This document shows positions 32,581 through 44,622 of a stretch of DNA of 64,000 bases, in pieces. Source of the DNA: Tomocerus qinae (lineage: Eukaryota; Arthropoda; Collembola; Entomobryomorpha; Tomoceridae); NCBI GenBank assembly GCA_020055645.1, contig CM034548.1, positions 50,708,296 through 50,772,295 on the forward strand, given 5' to 3'. Both the position numbers and the translations under genes were made by a program. Numbering within the stretch: the stretch's first letter is position 1; each line of letters starts with the position of its first letter. Below the pieces are notes generated by a model. It was given only the letters and a program-made list of their open reading frames with translations, ran no database searches and had not been told where the DNA came from.

Positions 32581-33606
32581 CAACTGACTACCTCTGCCAG
32601 TTCGACCATCGTTACATAGGTGCCACACTAGTGTAACCGTTACAATAACGTAGGATTGTGAGTGGGATAACATGAAAATGTGTTTCATTATTGAAGTTTG
32701 TTGTCTATCCTCATCCTCACTCACTCACAGCCGTCATTTACATTACAACTCTCATTCCTAAAATAACACACAAACCATAAACAGGCCAAAGGTTATTTCT
32801 TGCGAGGGAAATTTAAATTTTGACACATTTAGTCAATATTTTAGTAGTACTTCTACGATTTTTGAAAATCACCTTAGCTAAATTGCCCATTCCCCTTAGC
32901 ATAAAATTTAAAACTGTATTTACAAAAGGTATCAATTAGGTGTATTTGATCATACTTTGGTGAGCCAATTATGCTAAATGTTTGTTGAGGAGATTATGCT
33001 AAATTACGAGCCCGACCCTAGACTAGTACTACGAGTACTAGAGGATCCAGGATCGCCGTTCAACTCCTGAAATCGAACATCTTGTGTATTGAAGTGTCAG
33101 TGGCAGTGTCAACAATTTGGGTTTGTCTTTGCATATTAACATTAATAATAAAAATCATAATTTTATATATAGTCTGGGGTCGGAGTCGGAATTTAGCACC
33201 TCACTCCAGTCCAGCACCTCACTCCATTATCCCCTCAACAACCTCTTCGCATAAATTGGCACACCAAAGTATGATAACACACCGAATTGAGGCCTTTGGT
33301 ACCTACAGCCTACAGTGTACAGTTTTATGCTAAGGGGAAGGGGAGGAAAAATTTTCAAGGTGATTTAAAATGACCATTTAATTTACCTAATTTGATTATT
33401 TATTTAAAATGACATAATAAGGTATAACTTATTATGAAATAATAAGAATAGAATACAGGAAGTCTTGAAAAATATTATAGTTACTAAAGCTGGAAACGGA
33501 ATTAGACAAATGCCATTGACATTTTGAAATTTTATTTTTCAATTTTATTCTTTCCATCGAACAATATTGCCCCAGACACCAGAATACACAACAGCGTTAT
33601 TGTAAC
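32581..33606. other. Unannotated interval
   Basis: No supported gene. A short duplication of CCAGCACCTCACTCCA lies at about 33200-33227. Confidence 0.4.
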
Positions 33607-33856
33607 CAATGTTCCATTTTAGCCGGCTAAAAAACTTTTTGACCAGCCGGCTAGCCTTTTTAGCCGGCCGGCTGTCTGGTTAAAAATAATGGCCAAAAAT
33701 AGTCAAATGGGGCTATGTAAACAGAGAAAATCATCCCTGATTTGGCGGTTAATTTAATAAACCATGATTTTTGGCTATTTTGGCCACTAGCTATTTCAGC
33801 CACTTTAGCCGGCTGGCTGGTCAAAATCATTTTTAGCCGGCTAAAATGAAACACTG
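33607..33856. mobile_element. MITE with TTAGCCGGCTAA ends
   Basis: A 250-bp element. The left end CAATGTTCCATTTTAGCCGG matches the inverted right end CAGTGTTTCATTTTAGCCGG, and the arms continue through AACTTTTTGACCAGCCGGC. The CAGTGTTTC-type start suggests hAT, but the flanking 8-mers do not match, so the superfamily is tentative. Confidence 0.72.
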
Positions 33857-34180
33857 ATAATCACAACAACTCACACACACACCAATTCCATTCCCATTCT
33901 ATCATTTCCAACTCCAGCTGAATTGGAAATTGAAATGTTTGACAGCAAATGATGCGATCAGTGCGACACGAACGTAAGTGGTATTGACCGTGAGCCATTG
34001 GAGAACTCGGAGGATATTTGTTTTGTTTAAATCCTGAATTAAAGTCTACAGTGGCTCATAGTCGGCCACAGCGGAATTAGAGTGAGTGTCCCCAACGATG
34101 CGAGGAAGTACCTTAACAGAATATGTTTCCAAAGGCAAAATGTATTATTTTCGGTTGAAGTAAGCCAGCCGTTGCATGAG

Positions 34181-34252
34181 GGTGAGGAGGGTGAGGAGTG
34201 GGAGGGTGAGGCGGGTGAGGAGTGCGAGGGTGAGGAGGGTGAGGGTGAGATT
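34181..34252. repeat. GGGTGAGGA minisatellite, guanine-rich
   Basis: Degenerate tandem GGGTGAGGAGG units about 70 bp long on the plus strand. They translate to Glu/Gly repeats within a 72-codon open frame (34082-34300) that has no other support. Four GGG tracts with 6-8 nt loops could form a weak G-quadruplex. Confidence 0.7.
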
Positions 34253-34326
34253 ATTAGATACCTGACAAATGTAAGCAGGTTATCTGAAAAAATAATTTAA
34301 TTGTTTTGTTTGTAACTAAGCAAAAC

Positions 34327-34492
34327 AATTGAGGGGCAGTGTATAAGAACCTGGTATCTCAAATTGACCTCAAATTGCAACTAAAATTTTAAATTATTTC
34401 CGATTAAAAACACGTTGGTTACCAATAACTACCACTTTAGTTTCAAAATTTTAATATGGAGATACCAGGTTCTTTTATACGGCCCCTCAATT
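34327..34492. mobile_element. MITE with AGAACCTGGTATCTC ends
   Basis: The left end AATTGAGGGGCAGTGTATAA-GAACCTGGTATCTC is mirrored by GAGATACCAGGTTCTTTTAT-ACGGCCCCTCAATT at the right. Total about 166 bp. An AATT duplication is possible but is part of the symmetric end. Non-coding. Confidence 0.75.
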
Positions 34493-34635
34493 AAGGTCGG
34501 CCTATACGCTTTAAAACCCTATATCTATTTATACCCCAAATGGGAATGTTGTTATGTAGAAGCAAAAACTTTAAATCGTTAATTTTTTACCAAAATAAAG
34601 TTTTAGAATACTGGGCCTACAAAAGTGCAAGATTG

Positions 34636-34822
34636 GCACTGCTGAAAAGCCAAGATTCTACTCTACAAAGTTGTAAGTACTTTTTTCGTTTTATTGCTTT
34701 GTTTCCTAGTTATTGACATTTTAGTACCAAAAAAGCTTTATGTAAAAACAAAATCTTTGAAGCAAAGCAATAAAACTAAAAAAGTAAACTTTGTGGAGTA
34801 AAATCTCGGCTCTCCATAGTGC
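34636..34822. mobile_element. Foldback MITE, about 60-bp arms
   Basis: The left arm GCACTGCTGAAAAGCCAAGA, continuing through CTACTCTACAAAGTT and TTTTATTGCTTTG, is mirrored with few changes from 34765 to 34822 (CAAAGCAATAAAACTAAAAA... to ...CATAGTGC). 187 bp, with no protein and no clear duplication. Confidence 0.7.
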
Positions 34823-35014
34823 TAATTAGCTAGTTACGACTTACGACGATCGGGGTTCACTTAATCTAAAAAAAATTCCTCCTGTTGCCTGTATTGCTAG
34901 ATGGCAAATTTGCCATATAGCGATGGGCCACCTTGTTTGACACATCACCTCACATACATACATAACATCCACATCCCTCTCATCAATCAATGTGTTTCCA
35001 ATATTCTTTCATTT

Positions 35015-35200
35015 TCGAAAAAATTCGAATGTTTTCGAATAAGTTTGAAAGTTTTCGAATAAGTTTGAAAGTTTTCGAATAAGTTCGAAAGTTTTCGAAT
35101 AAGTAGAATTTACTCGAAAATATTCGAATTTACTCGAAAATATTCGAATTTACTCGAAAATATTCGAATTTACTCGAAAATATTCGAATTTACTCCAACA
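35015..35200. repeat. TTCGAA minisatellites, 20- and 21-bp units
   Basis: Three to four units of GAAAGTTTTCGAATAAGTTT are followed by about five units of TACTCGAAAATATTCGAATT(T). Both are built around TTCGAA and presumably expanded from one ancestor. Confidence 0.88.
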
Positions 35201-35756
35201 AGTACTATGGCTACGAAATAAGACTCTTAAAACGAAAACGGTCACCTGGGTCTATTCATCAGCTGGTTATCATATTTTATTGCGGCTGACATAGTATAAC
35301 CCCCTCACAAAAAGAATGGCCTGCATGCATTTTCGATTCATGTCCAGTGTGCGAAACAACATCCACTACCCCCTCTACAAATATGAGAGTTTTCGTTCAC
35401 ACTGTACAGTTCCCATTCAAACTCGTAGACAAAAGAAATTTTCCGAGTCGAGGAAGGCTGACATTATAGGTGATAGTGGCCAGTGGTAGAAACTGGCACG
35501 AACTGAACGGGCAGACAGAAACAGTTCAAAATGGAAGATAATGTCCGCACACTTACAATTTCAGCATTTGTGTCGTTCTTTTGACATGAGGACGTGTCAA
35601 AGGGCAAGTACGACAGGCTAATACACTCAACGCCTCCTATAATAACACCAAGGGCAGTCTCCGCCAATGATGTAATGATATAAATTATAAAATTTCGTGT
35701 ATTGTATTTATTAATTCCGTACTAAATGATATACCAAATTAAATGTTAACAAAAAT

Positions 35757-36385
35757 ATTAGGGACCGTCCATAAATAATGTAGGTTTCAAAAATGACGTT
35801 TTCTCTTTATGATTGTGTACCAATGAACTATGAATACATAAAAATGTGAGCGAATCGTTTCAATCCAATAAAACGATCTAGTAAGAGTCCAGAATAGTAG
35901 TAACGCTATTCCTTATACTAGCCTTACTACTATTATGGGCTCTTACTAAATCATTGTATTGGGTTGAAACGATTCGCTTACAAATTATAAAAAACTACTA
36001 AGATTTTAAAAATTATGCTAGGGGTCGTTCATAAATGTGTTTTCCATAAATTACGCTATCATAACTAAACGATTTAAACTATTAAAAATCAACAGATTGT
36101 GCTAGGGGTTGTTCGTAAATGTTATATTTGTCAGAAATGATGTAAATCTTTACCAAACGATGTAAAATACGAAAAATTAGCAATAATGATGCTTGATGCT
36201 GTCTGTAAATTACGTTAATATGAATTATTGTTGCATTCATGCAATAATTTTTAAAGTCAACACCAACTAAAATGATATACTAAAAATGAACAAATCGTAC
36301 CTGGGGTTGTTCATAAACGGTGTATTTGTCAGAAATAATGTAAATCTTTACCAAACGATGTAAAATACGAAAAATTAATATTAAC
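35757..36385. repeat. Repetitive block with 59-bp-arm hairpin
   Basis: Phrases of the type AGGGRYCGTYCATAAATG recur at about 35760, 36018, 36102 and 36302. A 53-bp block (GTCAGAAATGATGTAAATCT...) occurs at about 36129 and 36331. Embedded at 35847-35980 is an imperfect hairpin: TGAGCGAATCGTTTCAATCC... is mirrored by ...GGTTGAAACGATTCGCTTA, with about 50 of 59 positions matching. Probably a decayed DNA-transposon family. Confidence 0.6.
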
Positions 36386-36392
36386 GTAATTT

Positions 36393-36424
<32 letters not shown>
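36393..36424. repeat. (AT)n microsatellite
   Basis: About 30 bp of uninterrupted AT dinucleotides. Confidence 0.95.
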
Positions 36425-36427
<3 letters not shown>

Positions 36428-36491
36428 CTGAATGTACAGTAGTAAATCGCATGACTTAGCTGTACATTTAGATAATCACATTATCAAGTTG

Positions 36492-36559
36492 CGGCCAGAC
36501 TAAAAGGCCACACCCTAGGGTGGGGGCCTACCCTAGGATGAGGCCTTTTAGTCTGGCCG
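36492..36559. repeat. 68-bp hairpin, GC-rich arms
   Basis: CGGCCAGACTAAAAGGCC (36492-36509) is the exact reverse complement of 36542-36559. Imperfect pairing continues inward via CCCTAGGG/CCTAGG, leaving a loop of about 10 nt. The size resembles a pre-miRNA, but the perfect outer arms also fit two abutting transposon ends. Confidence 0.8.
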
Positions 36560-37375
36560 TTCTCGCTGAAAAGACTGTCCTATAAAGTGTCCAGCGCAAA
36601 GTTTTAGGAACAGAGAAACCTGGAAAACGTCAGCAGTATAGTATAGGATCAGAATTATTTAAAGGATGTTGTCGGAAACATCGTTAATCGACACAAACTG
36701 TGTAGAAATGATTTAGCAAGAATTGTAAAATTGTAATGCAGCGGTCAAGTGTACATTTTTTGTTTGAAGATTTGATGGGGGATATGAAAAGAGAGAGGGC
36801 CAGAAAAATTCTGAATTATTATATACTAATTTGGTATCCGCATTAACAGTTGACCTTTTAGAGCCATTCTAATGAGATGCCGGCTGACGAAAACTAATTT
36901 CTGTTTCTTGTCTAGCTGTCATTCCCATCGCCCTCATTCCCTGCCTGCACCGACAGTTCAACACTTTCTACTACTTTCTCATCTCCAACAAATACACAAA
37001 CTACTCTATATAAACCGAACAGAAGGGACAGACTTAGATAATGGGATCATCCTTATCACGTGTCGTTGCTTCGCAACTGATAGTGATACGAAAAGGGAAA
37101 TATTTCATTCAATTTTGTGTTTTTGCTGTGCCGGAATGGAGGGGACATTCATATACAATGTTTACATAATTCTCACCCCTAATGATAATAATATTTTATG
37201 ATAATTGTAGACAATAAAACAATTACATTGCGCTATTCAGAGAATTTCATCTCCTCTATATAGGAAATAGGAATACATTTTGTGTCTGTATGTCTGTCTG
37301 TCTGGTTATCCGCATGCACGATAACTTTCGAATGGTTGGAGCTATTCAAATCTTCTATCTTCTAGCTATCAAATC
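36560..37375. other. Unannotated interval
   Basis: No supported gene. The 109-codon frame at 36872-37201 has no recognised motif. CTGTATGTCTGTCTGTCTGG followed by ACGATAACTTTCGAATGG (about 37287-37336) is the CTGTC/ACTTTCGAA family. Confidence 0.4.
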
Positions 37376-38000
37376 TTCTATTCAAATCAAAATTAATTAA
37401 AATCAACATAAAATCAAAATTGATTAATTTTGACTATGTAAATTAACATAAATTAAAATTGATTAATGTTGAGTTTAAAATCAAGTCAAAATCAAAATTG
37501 ATTAATGTTGACAATGAAAATCTAAGGAGAATCAAAATCGGTAAATATTAATTATCAAAATCAATAGAAATTGGAAAATTGCAAGTTTGACTATAAAATG
37601 GAATATAAATCCAAAATAGATTTATTTCCGTTTTCTAATAGTGATTTTTTGGTTTTATTTGCTTTATTATAAAATCTCAAATTTGGTAGAAGCAGATTGA
37701 AATATTTTATACTATCTCGCCAACAATTTATAGGAAACGCCATTGAACTTTTTAATGTCCATTTAATGCTAAATTTTCACTTTGATTATCAAAATAAAGA
37801 CAAAGTAAGCGCGCGGTTTCTCAGCAACCAATGGAACATTGATTTACCCCAAATTCAATAGGGATCGTCAGTGGACCATAGGCATTGTTTTTGCCAAGTT
37901 TGGTCAATATCATTCTTTGCTTTCGAAAGTTGTCGTGGGGACGGACGGACGTACGGACAGACTGTGCGGTTCTATAAGCTCGCTTCCTCAAACGAGCTAA
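37376..38000. mobile_element. Element with GGAC motif, copy 2
   Basis: Collinear with 19200-19996: the degenerate TCAAAATTGATTAATG tandem units, then TTTATTATAAAATCTCAAAT, TTTATACTATC, AGGGATCGTCAGTGG, GGGGACGGACGG and a GTGCGGTTCTATAAGCTCGC end. The (GGAC)n tract is much shorter here (three repeats against about seven). Confidence 0.65.
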
Positions 38001-38470
38001 AAAGCAAAGCCATTCCACATCCAACGACAAAAATTGTGTCAACGCGATTTGGTGCGGAATCCCTCCTAAATCTTGATTTCTGTAGTTAGGACAAAATACA
38101 TGGGGATAAGTAGGAGGCTTCTTTTCTTATGGACTGCTTCCCGATGGTATGTACGGCCAGCTGGCGCAGGCGTGATACCAATAGGGCCACCTGATAAGGA
38201 CAGACTCTCTCTCCAAAATCACTTTCCCAACGACAATTCTCATGTTCAGAAGGGGGAGCACCTTCTCGTCACATATGCGATAATGGAGTGGAGGAAACAG
38301 AAAATACAGTCAATTATATTCACTTCAATTATTTTATACAAAATATTTGAAAAGCAATGCAAAAGTCAAATATTTAAAAAGTGCCCACGAGACGTGTGGC
38401 CAAGGAGGTTTATGAATATATATCCACTAGAAATAAGTCCGTCATACGGACGGGAAATTATCAACACTAT
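38001..38470. other. Unannotated interval with a 135-codon frame
   Basis: An open frame on the plus strand (about 38073-38480) shows no recognisable domain and would need a non-ATG start or an internal ATG at 38103. It is not called as a gene. Confidence 0.3.
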
Positions 38471-38578
38471 CCACTCATAATAACACCAAATCCAATAACT
38501 TTACCAAAAATTGAAATATTTTCTAAAGTTACGGTTTAAAGTCCTTTTATCACTCGAGCAGCATTTGGTTTAATTTCG
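38471..38578 (+). repeat. Dispersed 108-bp repeat, copy 1
   Basis: From CCACTCATAATAACACCAAA to GCATTTGGTTTAATTTCG. Matches 52855-52962 with roughly a dozen differences. Confidence 0.7.
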
Positions 38579-38901
38579 AAATATTCTAATTATTCTTGCG
38601 CCTGAGTAGTTGCACGAAGTTCATCTTTTACAATTAAACATTATCACGGAAATTTTTCATTGCGCAACTCCACTTCATGATTATCCTATGGGTATGATGC
38701 CCTGCTTATTAATTAATTCGACAACTAAATTTTTAAATACTTATCCGTCCCCTTTTTGCTATTTTGGCATAACATACTTCCTAATCTTTTCCTAAGCATT
38801 TTTTGTCTAGCACTCTAGATCTACAGAATTTTCCCCATTCTAGGGTTGTTTAAAAAACTCCTTGAATCGCAAATAACTTTTGCTTTTGAACAGTTTTGAT
38901 A

Positions 38902-38957
38902 ATGCTGGGGCCCAGACAACGTTAGCGTATTATAATATTACTAGTAGCCCCCAGCAT
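38902..38957. repeat. 56-bp hairpin
   Basis: ATGCTGGGGC (38902-38911) is mirrored by GCCCCCAGCAT (38947-38957). Confidence 0.5.
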
Positions 38958-39019
38958 ATGTGACTAAATTTCGAAAGGTATAGGCATCCAGCGTAATCAT
39001 GCATATTGGATATTGGGGC

Positions 39020-39123
39020 CAAGCACGTACCCAGAAGAGTTTAGAGGGCCCCCTACCCTGCTCAGCTTTTGCCATAACTATTTGTTGCGACCCCCTTTAT
39101 CCCAATTCCTGGATACGTGCCTG
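39020..39123. mobile_element. hAT-type MITE (CACGTATCCAG family), copy B
   Basis: CAAGCACGTACCCAGA at the left and, inverted, CAGGCACGTATCCAGG at the right. 104 bp, so shorter than copy A. No matching 8-bp duplication was seen. Confidence 0.7.
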
Positions 39124-39125
39124 AG

Positions 39126-39210
39126 CACGCCCTACCACACATAGTTACATGCATATATAGGCAGGTAAATATATTGCTCTATCTAAAACGATGGTTATAA
39201 TATAGAGATT
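39126..39210 (+). repeat. Family E tail remnant
   Basis: CCTACCACACATAG... ATATAGGCAGGTAAATATAT matches 15000-15085 of family E copy 2. It directly follows the MITE at 39020-39123. Confidence 0.55.
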
Positions 39211-41949
39211 ACTAAGAAGTATTCCCATTCAGATTGAACATCACTACTAATTACATTGACAAAATTATTCCGGTGAACCTTAAACATTCATTTATCAATT
39301 TGTACCTTAATTATTATGGCGTTCAATTAAATTTTCCCAATTTTTGATTAGTTAATGCAGTTTTTAAGTCCAAATAGGAATGGAAACTAAGAAATAATTT
39401 TGCATTTAAAATTCAACGGTCGTTTTAAAAATTGAGATCAGACATTGCAGAAATTCCTTATTTCAAGAAATGTTTCTGGGAAAATGAAATAAATAGGACG
39501 CATACACATGAATTTATTTAAACAAGTCCATTTTGCGAGAGGAGTGAGATATTTCGAAAATGTATTTATTTCAAGGAATATTTGGAAAGGTTGAGTTGGA
39601 AGTTGTCAGCTTTTGTTTGTTGAAAAGTGAGGAGAGTCGGATGGGAGCGAAAGCTAGGAAGAAGACTGTTGGATGAGTTGGATTTAGATGGAAGTCGGCG
39701 TCTCAGATTGCACCAAGTCTTATCTTCTCCTCTTCTCTGCTTCAGTTGAGAAAAGGGACAAACTTTCTAGAGAGAGAAACAGCTTCTGGCATTTCTGGCA
39801 CTTCCGTGGATCTGAGACTGTGGAGAAATATATCTACCTATTTCTAATGTCTGATGGAATTAGTACGGATCCATAAAGTGGCATTGCCAGTTGGAACAGG
39901 AAACTGGCAAAATAATAATAAAATATGCAAAAAGTACAAAGTTTCCTATTTTTAGAATTTAGATGATGATTACGGAGAATATTTACGGAGCCTCAACCAA
40001 TTTCTGCCAGAAGTCGGTTGTGGAAGAACATTTATTGTCCCTATTTTTGTGCGACAGTTGTTTGTGCCACATTCGTCGATAATCTGTGAAAAGATACTAA
40101 AGGAACTGTCAACAAACAAAAAAATACTTGCATTCGTTGGACTTGTGTTGAAAGAAAGATATTTTATGTCTACTGGACAAAACTGCAGATTATTGTGGTC
40201 ATGCAGTGCAGTGCGTAATTGGACTCGACTTGCTTGTAGTGGCCACCATGATAAATAGGTGGCTACCTAACCTAAGCCCCGTTTTGTGTTGTCCCTTCAA
40301 ACAAATTAAATACGTGTAAGAATGAAATCAAGAGTCTTCTGTCAGTTTCTCTGATGCAATGTATATTGACGGAGTGGACTGGATGGCTAATTCCAGTCCA
40401 TGATGGATGCCGACCTTATGTGGGCGTGTGTTAACATAAATTATGTACTGTATATATATTAGGTGTATCGCTAATTGTCTCCTGTATAAATTGGATTTTG
40501 AGTGAAGTGAGGTGGGTAGAGGTGCTCAAGAAATATTAAATTTACATAGATATTAGCCAATTCCTGCATCATATTATAAATAAAATTAAAGTTGGAAAAG
40601 TACTTTCTACGTGATTCACTTGTATAGATGATAATTGTATTGAATTCCCGACAGATTATTAAATTATAAATGTAAATCCATTAATTTCACATGATAAAAT
40701 TTATATTCTCAAAACAGAATTATTTTTCTGGTAGATCTAGAAATTGTAATATTTGTTCTATGGGCCACTTGGCCGTAAAGCAAAGGACATAAAAATATAA
40801 TGAACGACCGAGTGAATAACACGAGGAACAAATTCCCTTAAGACGAAAATGTATTTTTGAAGCAATTGTAGTTAAGAAAAGACTAAAGATGAAATTCAAA
40901 TCTGTGCTTTGTTGATTCAGAAGTACTAGAAAAGATTGTCCTTAAATTTGACAGAAAGATACCACGAGAGTAAATTTAAAAAGCTAAAAGTTGAGCATTG
41001 GGATCCAAAAAATTGATTTTTTGGAGATTTATTGGACTTAATCTATGTCTTAGTATAAATTTTGGATGTAGAGTTCGTATAATCAAATCTCCATTCCGGA
41101 CCTGGAATTTGGACAAGAAGCATGGCTGAAGGCGTTGAATGCAGCACAGAGCTGGGAGCGTAGCTTAAGCTTATCAGCCAAGTTTAAGAAAACTGACGGC
41201 CGAGAAGAAGAGATAAATATATTATGCGGTGTGGATTATATTATTATTCCGATGATAATCTCTGGTGATAAGGATATGATAATTGAGACGTGGTTAGCGT
41301 GGGAAAGTTGAAGATGGATCAAAAACAGATTAAATGAGGTGTTCACGCTTTGGTGGGCAGTGGTTGGAGAGGAGTGGTACATAAATGATGGCTCTATTTC
41401 CCTCATTTCTGCTACATTTAACTCTAACTGGTTCAAAATTTTCTTGTTAATGACAAACCACAAAAATACGTCATGCGTGTTGGAAATGCATTTATTTATA
41501 GTAATTATGTGTTTTATAAGTGGACTATATAGAACATGGCAAGTAACTACGAATGATGCAATATAGAGTTAAGCTCCGCGAGTAATTAATGAGATGATTG
41601 AATATAATAATAATAGCATCAGTAGGACTCAGCTTGGCAATTCGCAAAATAAAGTACACAATTGTCATTTTCATTTGGTACAATTAGCCACTCTGTATTA
41701 TTTGGAGGTAGTAAAAAGGTGTTGGGCAAGTTGAGAAAGTGCTTACCGTGGAGGAGGATGAATGTGAAGACACAAGTGCTGCTTTGCATTTTGATAATTC
41801 CAAGATCCTGCCACAGTACGACAATCTCCAATGTTATTGTCAACAGCACAGCCACTTAATCACACTAATACACTGTCAGAAATCAACAAACGCCAGCGAA
41901 TCAGCTCAAATAATTTTTATCAAACCTGAATTTAACTTCCGCCGATTCA
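39211..41949. other. Unannotated interval
   Basis: No supported gene or strong repeat over about 2.7 kb. Open frames at 40049-40258, 41339-41566 and 41619-41999 are short and unrecognised. This is the least repetitive part of the window and a candidate for host intron or intergenic sequence. Confidence 0.4.
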
Positions 41950-42660
41950 AATCATTTTACTCTACTTTTTATTTGTCTCCAAACTCTTATATAGAGTAAA
42001 TTTTGGTCGCATTTAAACCAAAAAGTTTGAGATAATTATACCAAATTTGAGGTTAATTACTAAAATAGTGGGAAAATGTACCCTACTTTCCAATTTTCTC
42101 AACAATCGGACCAAAATCAGAATAAATTTTACTCAATTGTCTATTTTTCTCGACAGTTGAGCCAAATTTCAAAAATTTGAGATAATTTTCATCAAACTTG
42201 GTTTAAATTATTGTAATATGGTATATTTCTGTTTTTTATTTATATTGTTCAAATATTCGAGACAATTTTTCAAAATTTGAATTATATTTGAGTAAATTTC
42301 AATGTAATTGGAAAATTTCCTCCGATTTGATTAAAATGGCTAAAGTGTCGTATATCTTACTCTGCTTTCTATTTTTGCCAACAGTTAAGCCAAAGTTTGG
42401 TGGGCTTTGAGTTACATTGACTGAATTGTGAATAAATTTTACTATGCTTTCTCCTTTACTCACAATTGAGGCAAGTGTTATAAATTAGGACAAATTTCCA
42501 TGAAATTTGGGATGCTTTCCCTCAAAGGAATGAGTGAAAAGCGGATTGTAGTCTAAATATTTTAGCAAACAGCAAATTTGGTTTATTCTAGAGTGGATTG
42601 TGCTACTCTGCTTTGTCGTTTTCTCAACAGTTGAGACAAGTGTTATAATTTTGAGACAAT
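41950..42660. repeat. Degenerate repeats of the type TTTGAGAYAATTTT
   Basis: Loosely spaced, diverged repeats such as TTTGAGATAATT, CAACAGTTGAGCCAAA and CTTTCTATTTTT recur about every 60-110 bp. Likely an old tandem array. Confidence 0.4.
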
Positions 42661-44186
42661 TTTAGTTTTAGGAGGGATAGAAGAGTTGAGGAAGGAGGCT
42701 GTCAACTTGGAGTAGATTTCAATCGGCGTTAGTCAAGTTTGATTTGAGATGGAAGAAAGTGAAAGTTATATTGTAGCAGTGGCTGGGCCGAGGAGGTTTG
42801 GCTGACTGAATTGAGACTAGGAGAATTGTAACTGCGGAGAAAGTGTGTAGCTGGTATCGACTGGGCTGGTGGAAATGGAGTGGATGGATGGGGAGCTGGG
42901 CCTGGAACGACCGCAGCCTGGAGAAAAAGGGAAAGCGGTGAAAGTCGGCTCCCGCTTCCTTCCTTCCCGCCCATTCCTGCAAATCCCTAACTAATAAATG
43001 CAAAACGGTCATGCAATGCACACTTTCTCCATACACTTTCTCCATTGTCCAACCCTGTTGACCCATGGAGAAAGTGATCAAATGAAAAGACCCATCGATA
43101 CACTCAAAATAATATTTACTCCCGTCTTTTGTGGCCGATCCACGTGAACAGCTTTCTCCTACTTTCTCCCAGTAAACACTATAAATGTCAAAGAGAAAGT
43201 TCAACTCTCGCCTATAACCTTACAACACTAGCTCAGTCTGAACACAAACCACCGTACTCGCCTTCCACCACCCACATGTGCTCAATCCAGCACTTCTCCC
43301 TCCGCACCTTCTCAAACTCCACCAAATCTGCTGAAACTAGACTTATTTGAGCAGGTAACAAACCAGCCTTCTTTCTCTACTTGCAACACTTTGCTTTATA
43401 TTATCAATAGAAACTAAATTAACACCCGAATCTTGTTTCAGCATCTGTAGGTGCTGAAAATAATATTTTGATACATTCAAGCACCTAATATCAAAGCTTC
43501 AGCACCAAACGAGACTGAAAATTTCAGCACATGTTGAACCCAGAACAATCTTCATGATTTACTAGCAATGACCACTTAAAAGCTATCCCAGACTTTTGAA
43601 TTCATTTTATCCTCCTCATAGAAAGAAAGAGCTGTTTGTACGGAATTAGGCGAAACTGGTGAGTTTCCAGCGGGTGCTAATTTGAGTCAATCCTGTTGCA
43701 GCACGGTGCTGCTGCTGACACAAGAATTTTGCTGAAACCAGACAAATTTAATTTCAGCAGGTGCTGTTAGGATACAAAATAGAGCACGTGCAGATGCTAA
43801 AATGCCTGCACACTCTACCTACTTACTGAAATAATGTACATTCCAACTTATGTGTATACATTCCAATTGCTATGTATACATTCCAACTCGTATATCTGCA
43901 CTCCTGCTCTCTATACAGAAAGTATGCTATTGCTATAAGTTTCGGTATTTATGTTGGCAATATCGTGCACGTATTTGAGTACAAATAAATGTGTCATTTG
44001 AAGATGCCAACAAACAATTCTCATTTCATAAGCTGTATAGAGAGAGAGAGAGAGAGTGAGAGAGAGACTTATGCTGCCTGCTCTAAACATCCGACCAACT
44101 ATGTGCACCGACTTCTAATCACTCTCTCTCTCTCGATTTCACTCGTATTTATATATATACTAGGCTGTTTATTATATATCATTCAT
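42661..44186. other. Unannotated interval with a 161-codon frame
   Basis: The minus-strand frame 42719-43204 is open for 161 codons but has no recognised domain. The region is unusual for recurring ACTTTCTCC / GGAGAAAGT motifs (at least six between 42837 and 43196). A GCTG/CAGC-rich patch lies at 43440-43760, and (GA)n / (CT)n tracts at 44040 and 44122 could pair. Confidence 0.35.
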
Positions 44187-44622
44187 TAAAATATATTAAA
44201 TATATATTAAAATATATTAAATATATATTAAAATATATTAAATATATATTAAAATATATTAAATATATATTAAAATATATTAAATATATGTTAAAATATA
44301 TTAAATATATATTAAAATATATTAAATATATATTAAAATATATTAAATATATGTTAAAATATATTAAATATATGTTAAAATATATTAAATATATGTTAAA
44401 ATATATTAAATATATATTAAAATATATTAAATATATGTTAAAATATATTAAAATATATTAAATATATATTAAAATATATTAAATATATGTTAAAATATAT
44501 TAAAATATATTAAATATATATTAAAATATATTAAATATATATTAAAATATATTAAATATATATTAAAATATATTAAATATATGTTAAAATATATTAAAAT
44601 ATATTAAATATATATTAAAATA
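44187..44622. repeat. 21-bp AT-only minisatellite, about 21 units
   Basis: Tandem ATTAAAATATATTAAATATA(T) with occasional ATATG variants and a few shortened units. It is composed almost only of A and T and lies about 210 bp upstream of the retrotransposon frame at 44836. Confidence 0.95.

Noticed and set aside
42719..43204. 161-codon minus-strand frame as a host gene
   Set aside because: No domain, no splice or start context, and it overlaps a patch of repeated GGAGAAAGT words. It remains possible but is unsupported.
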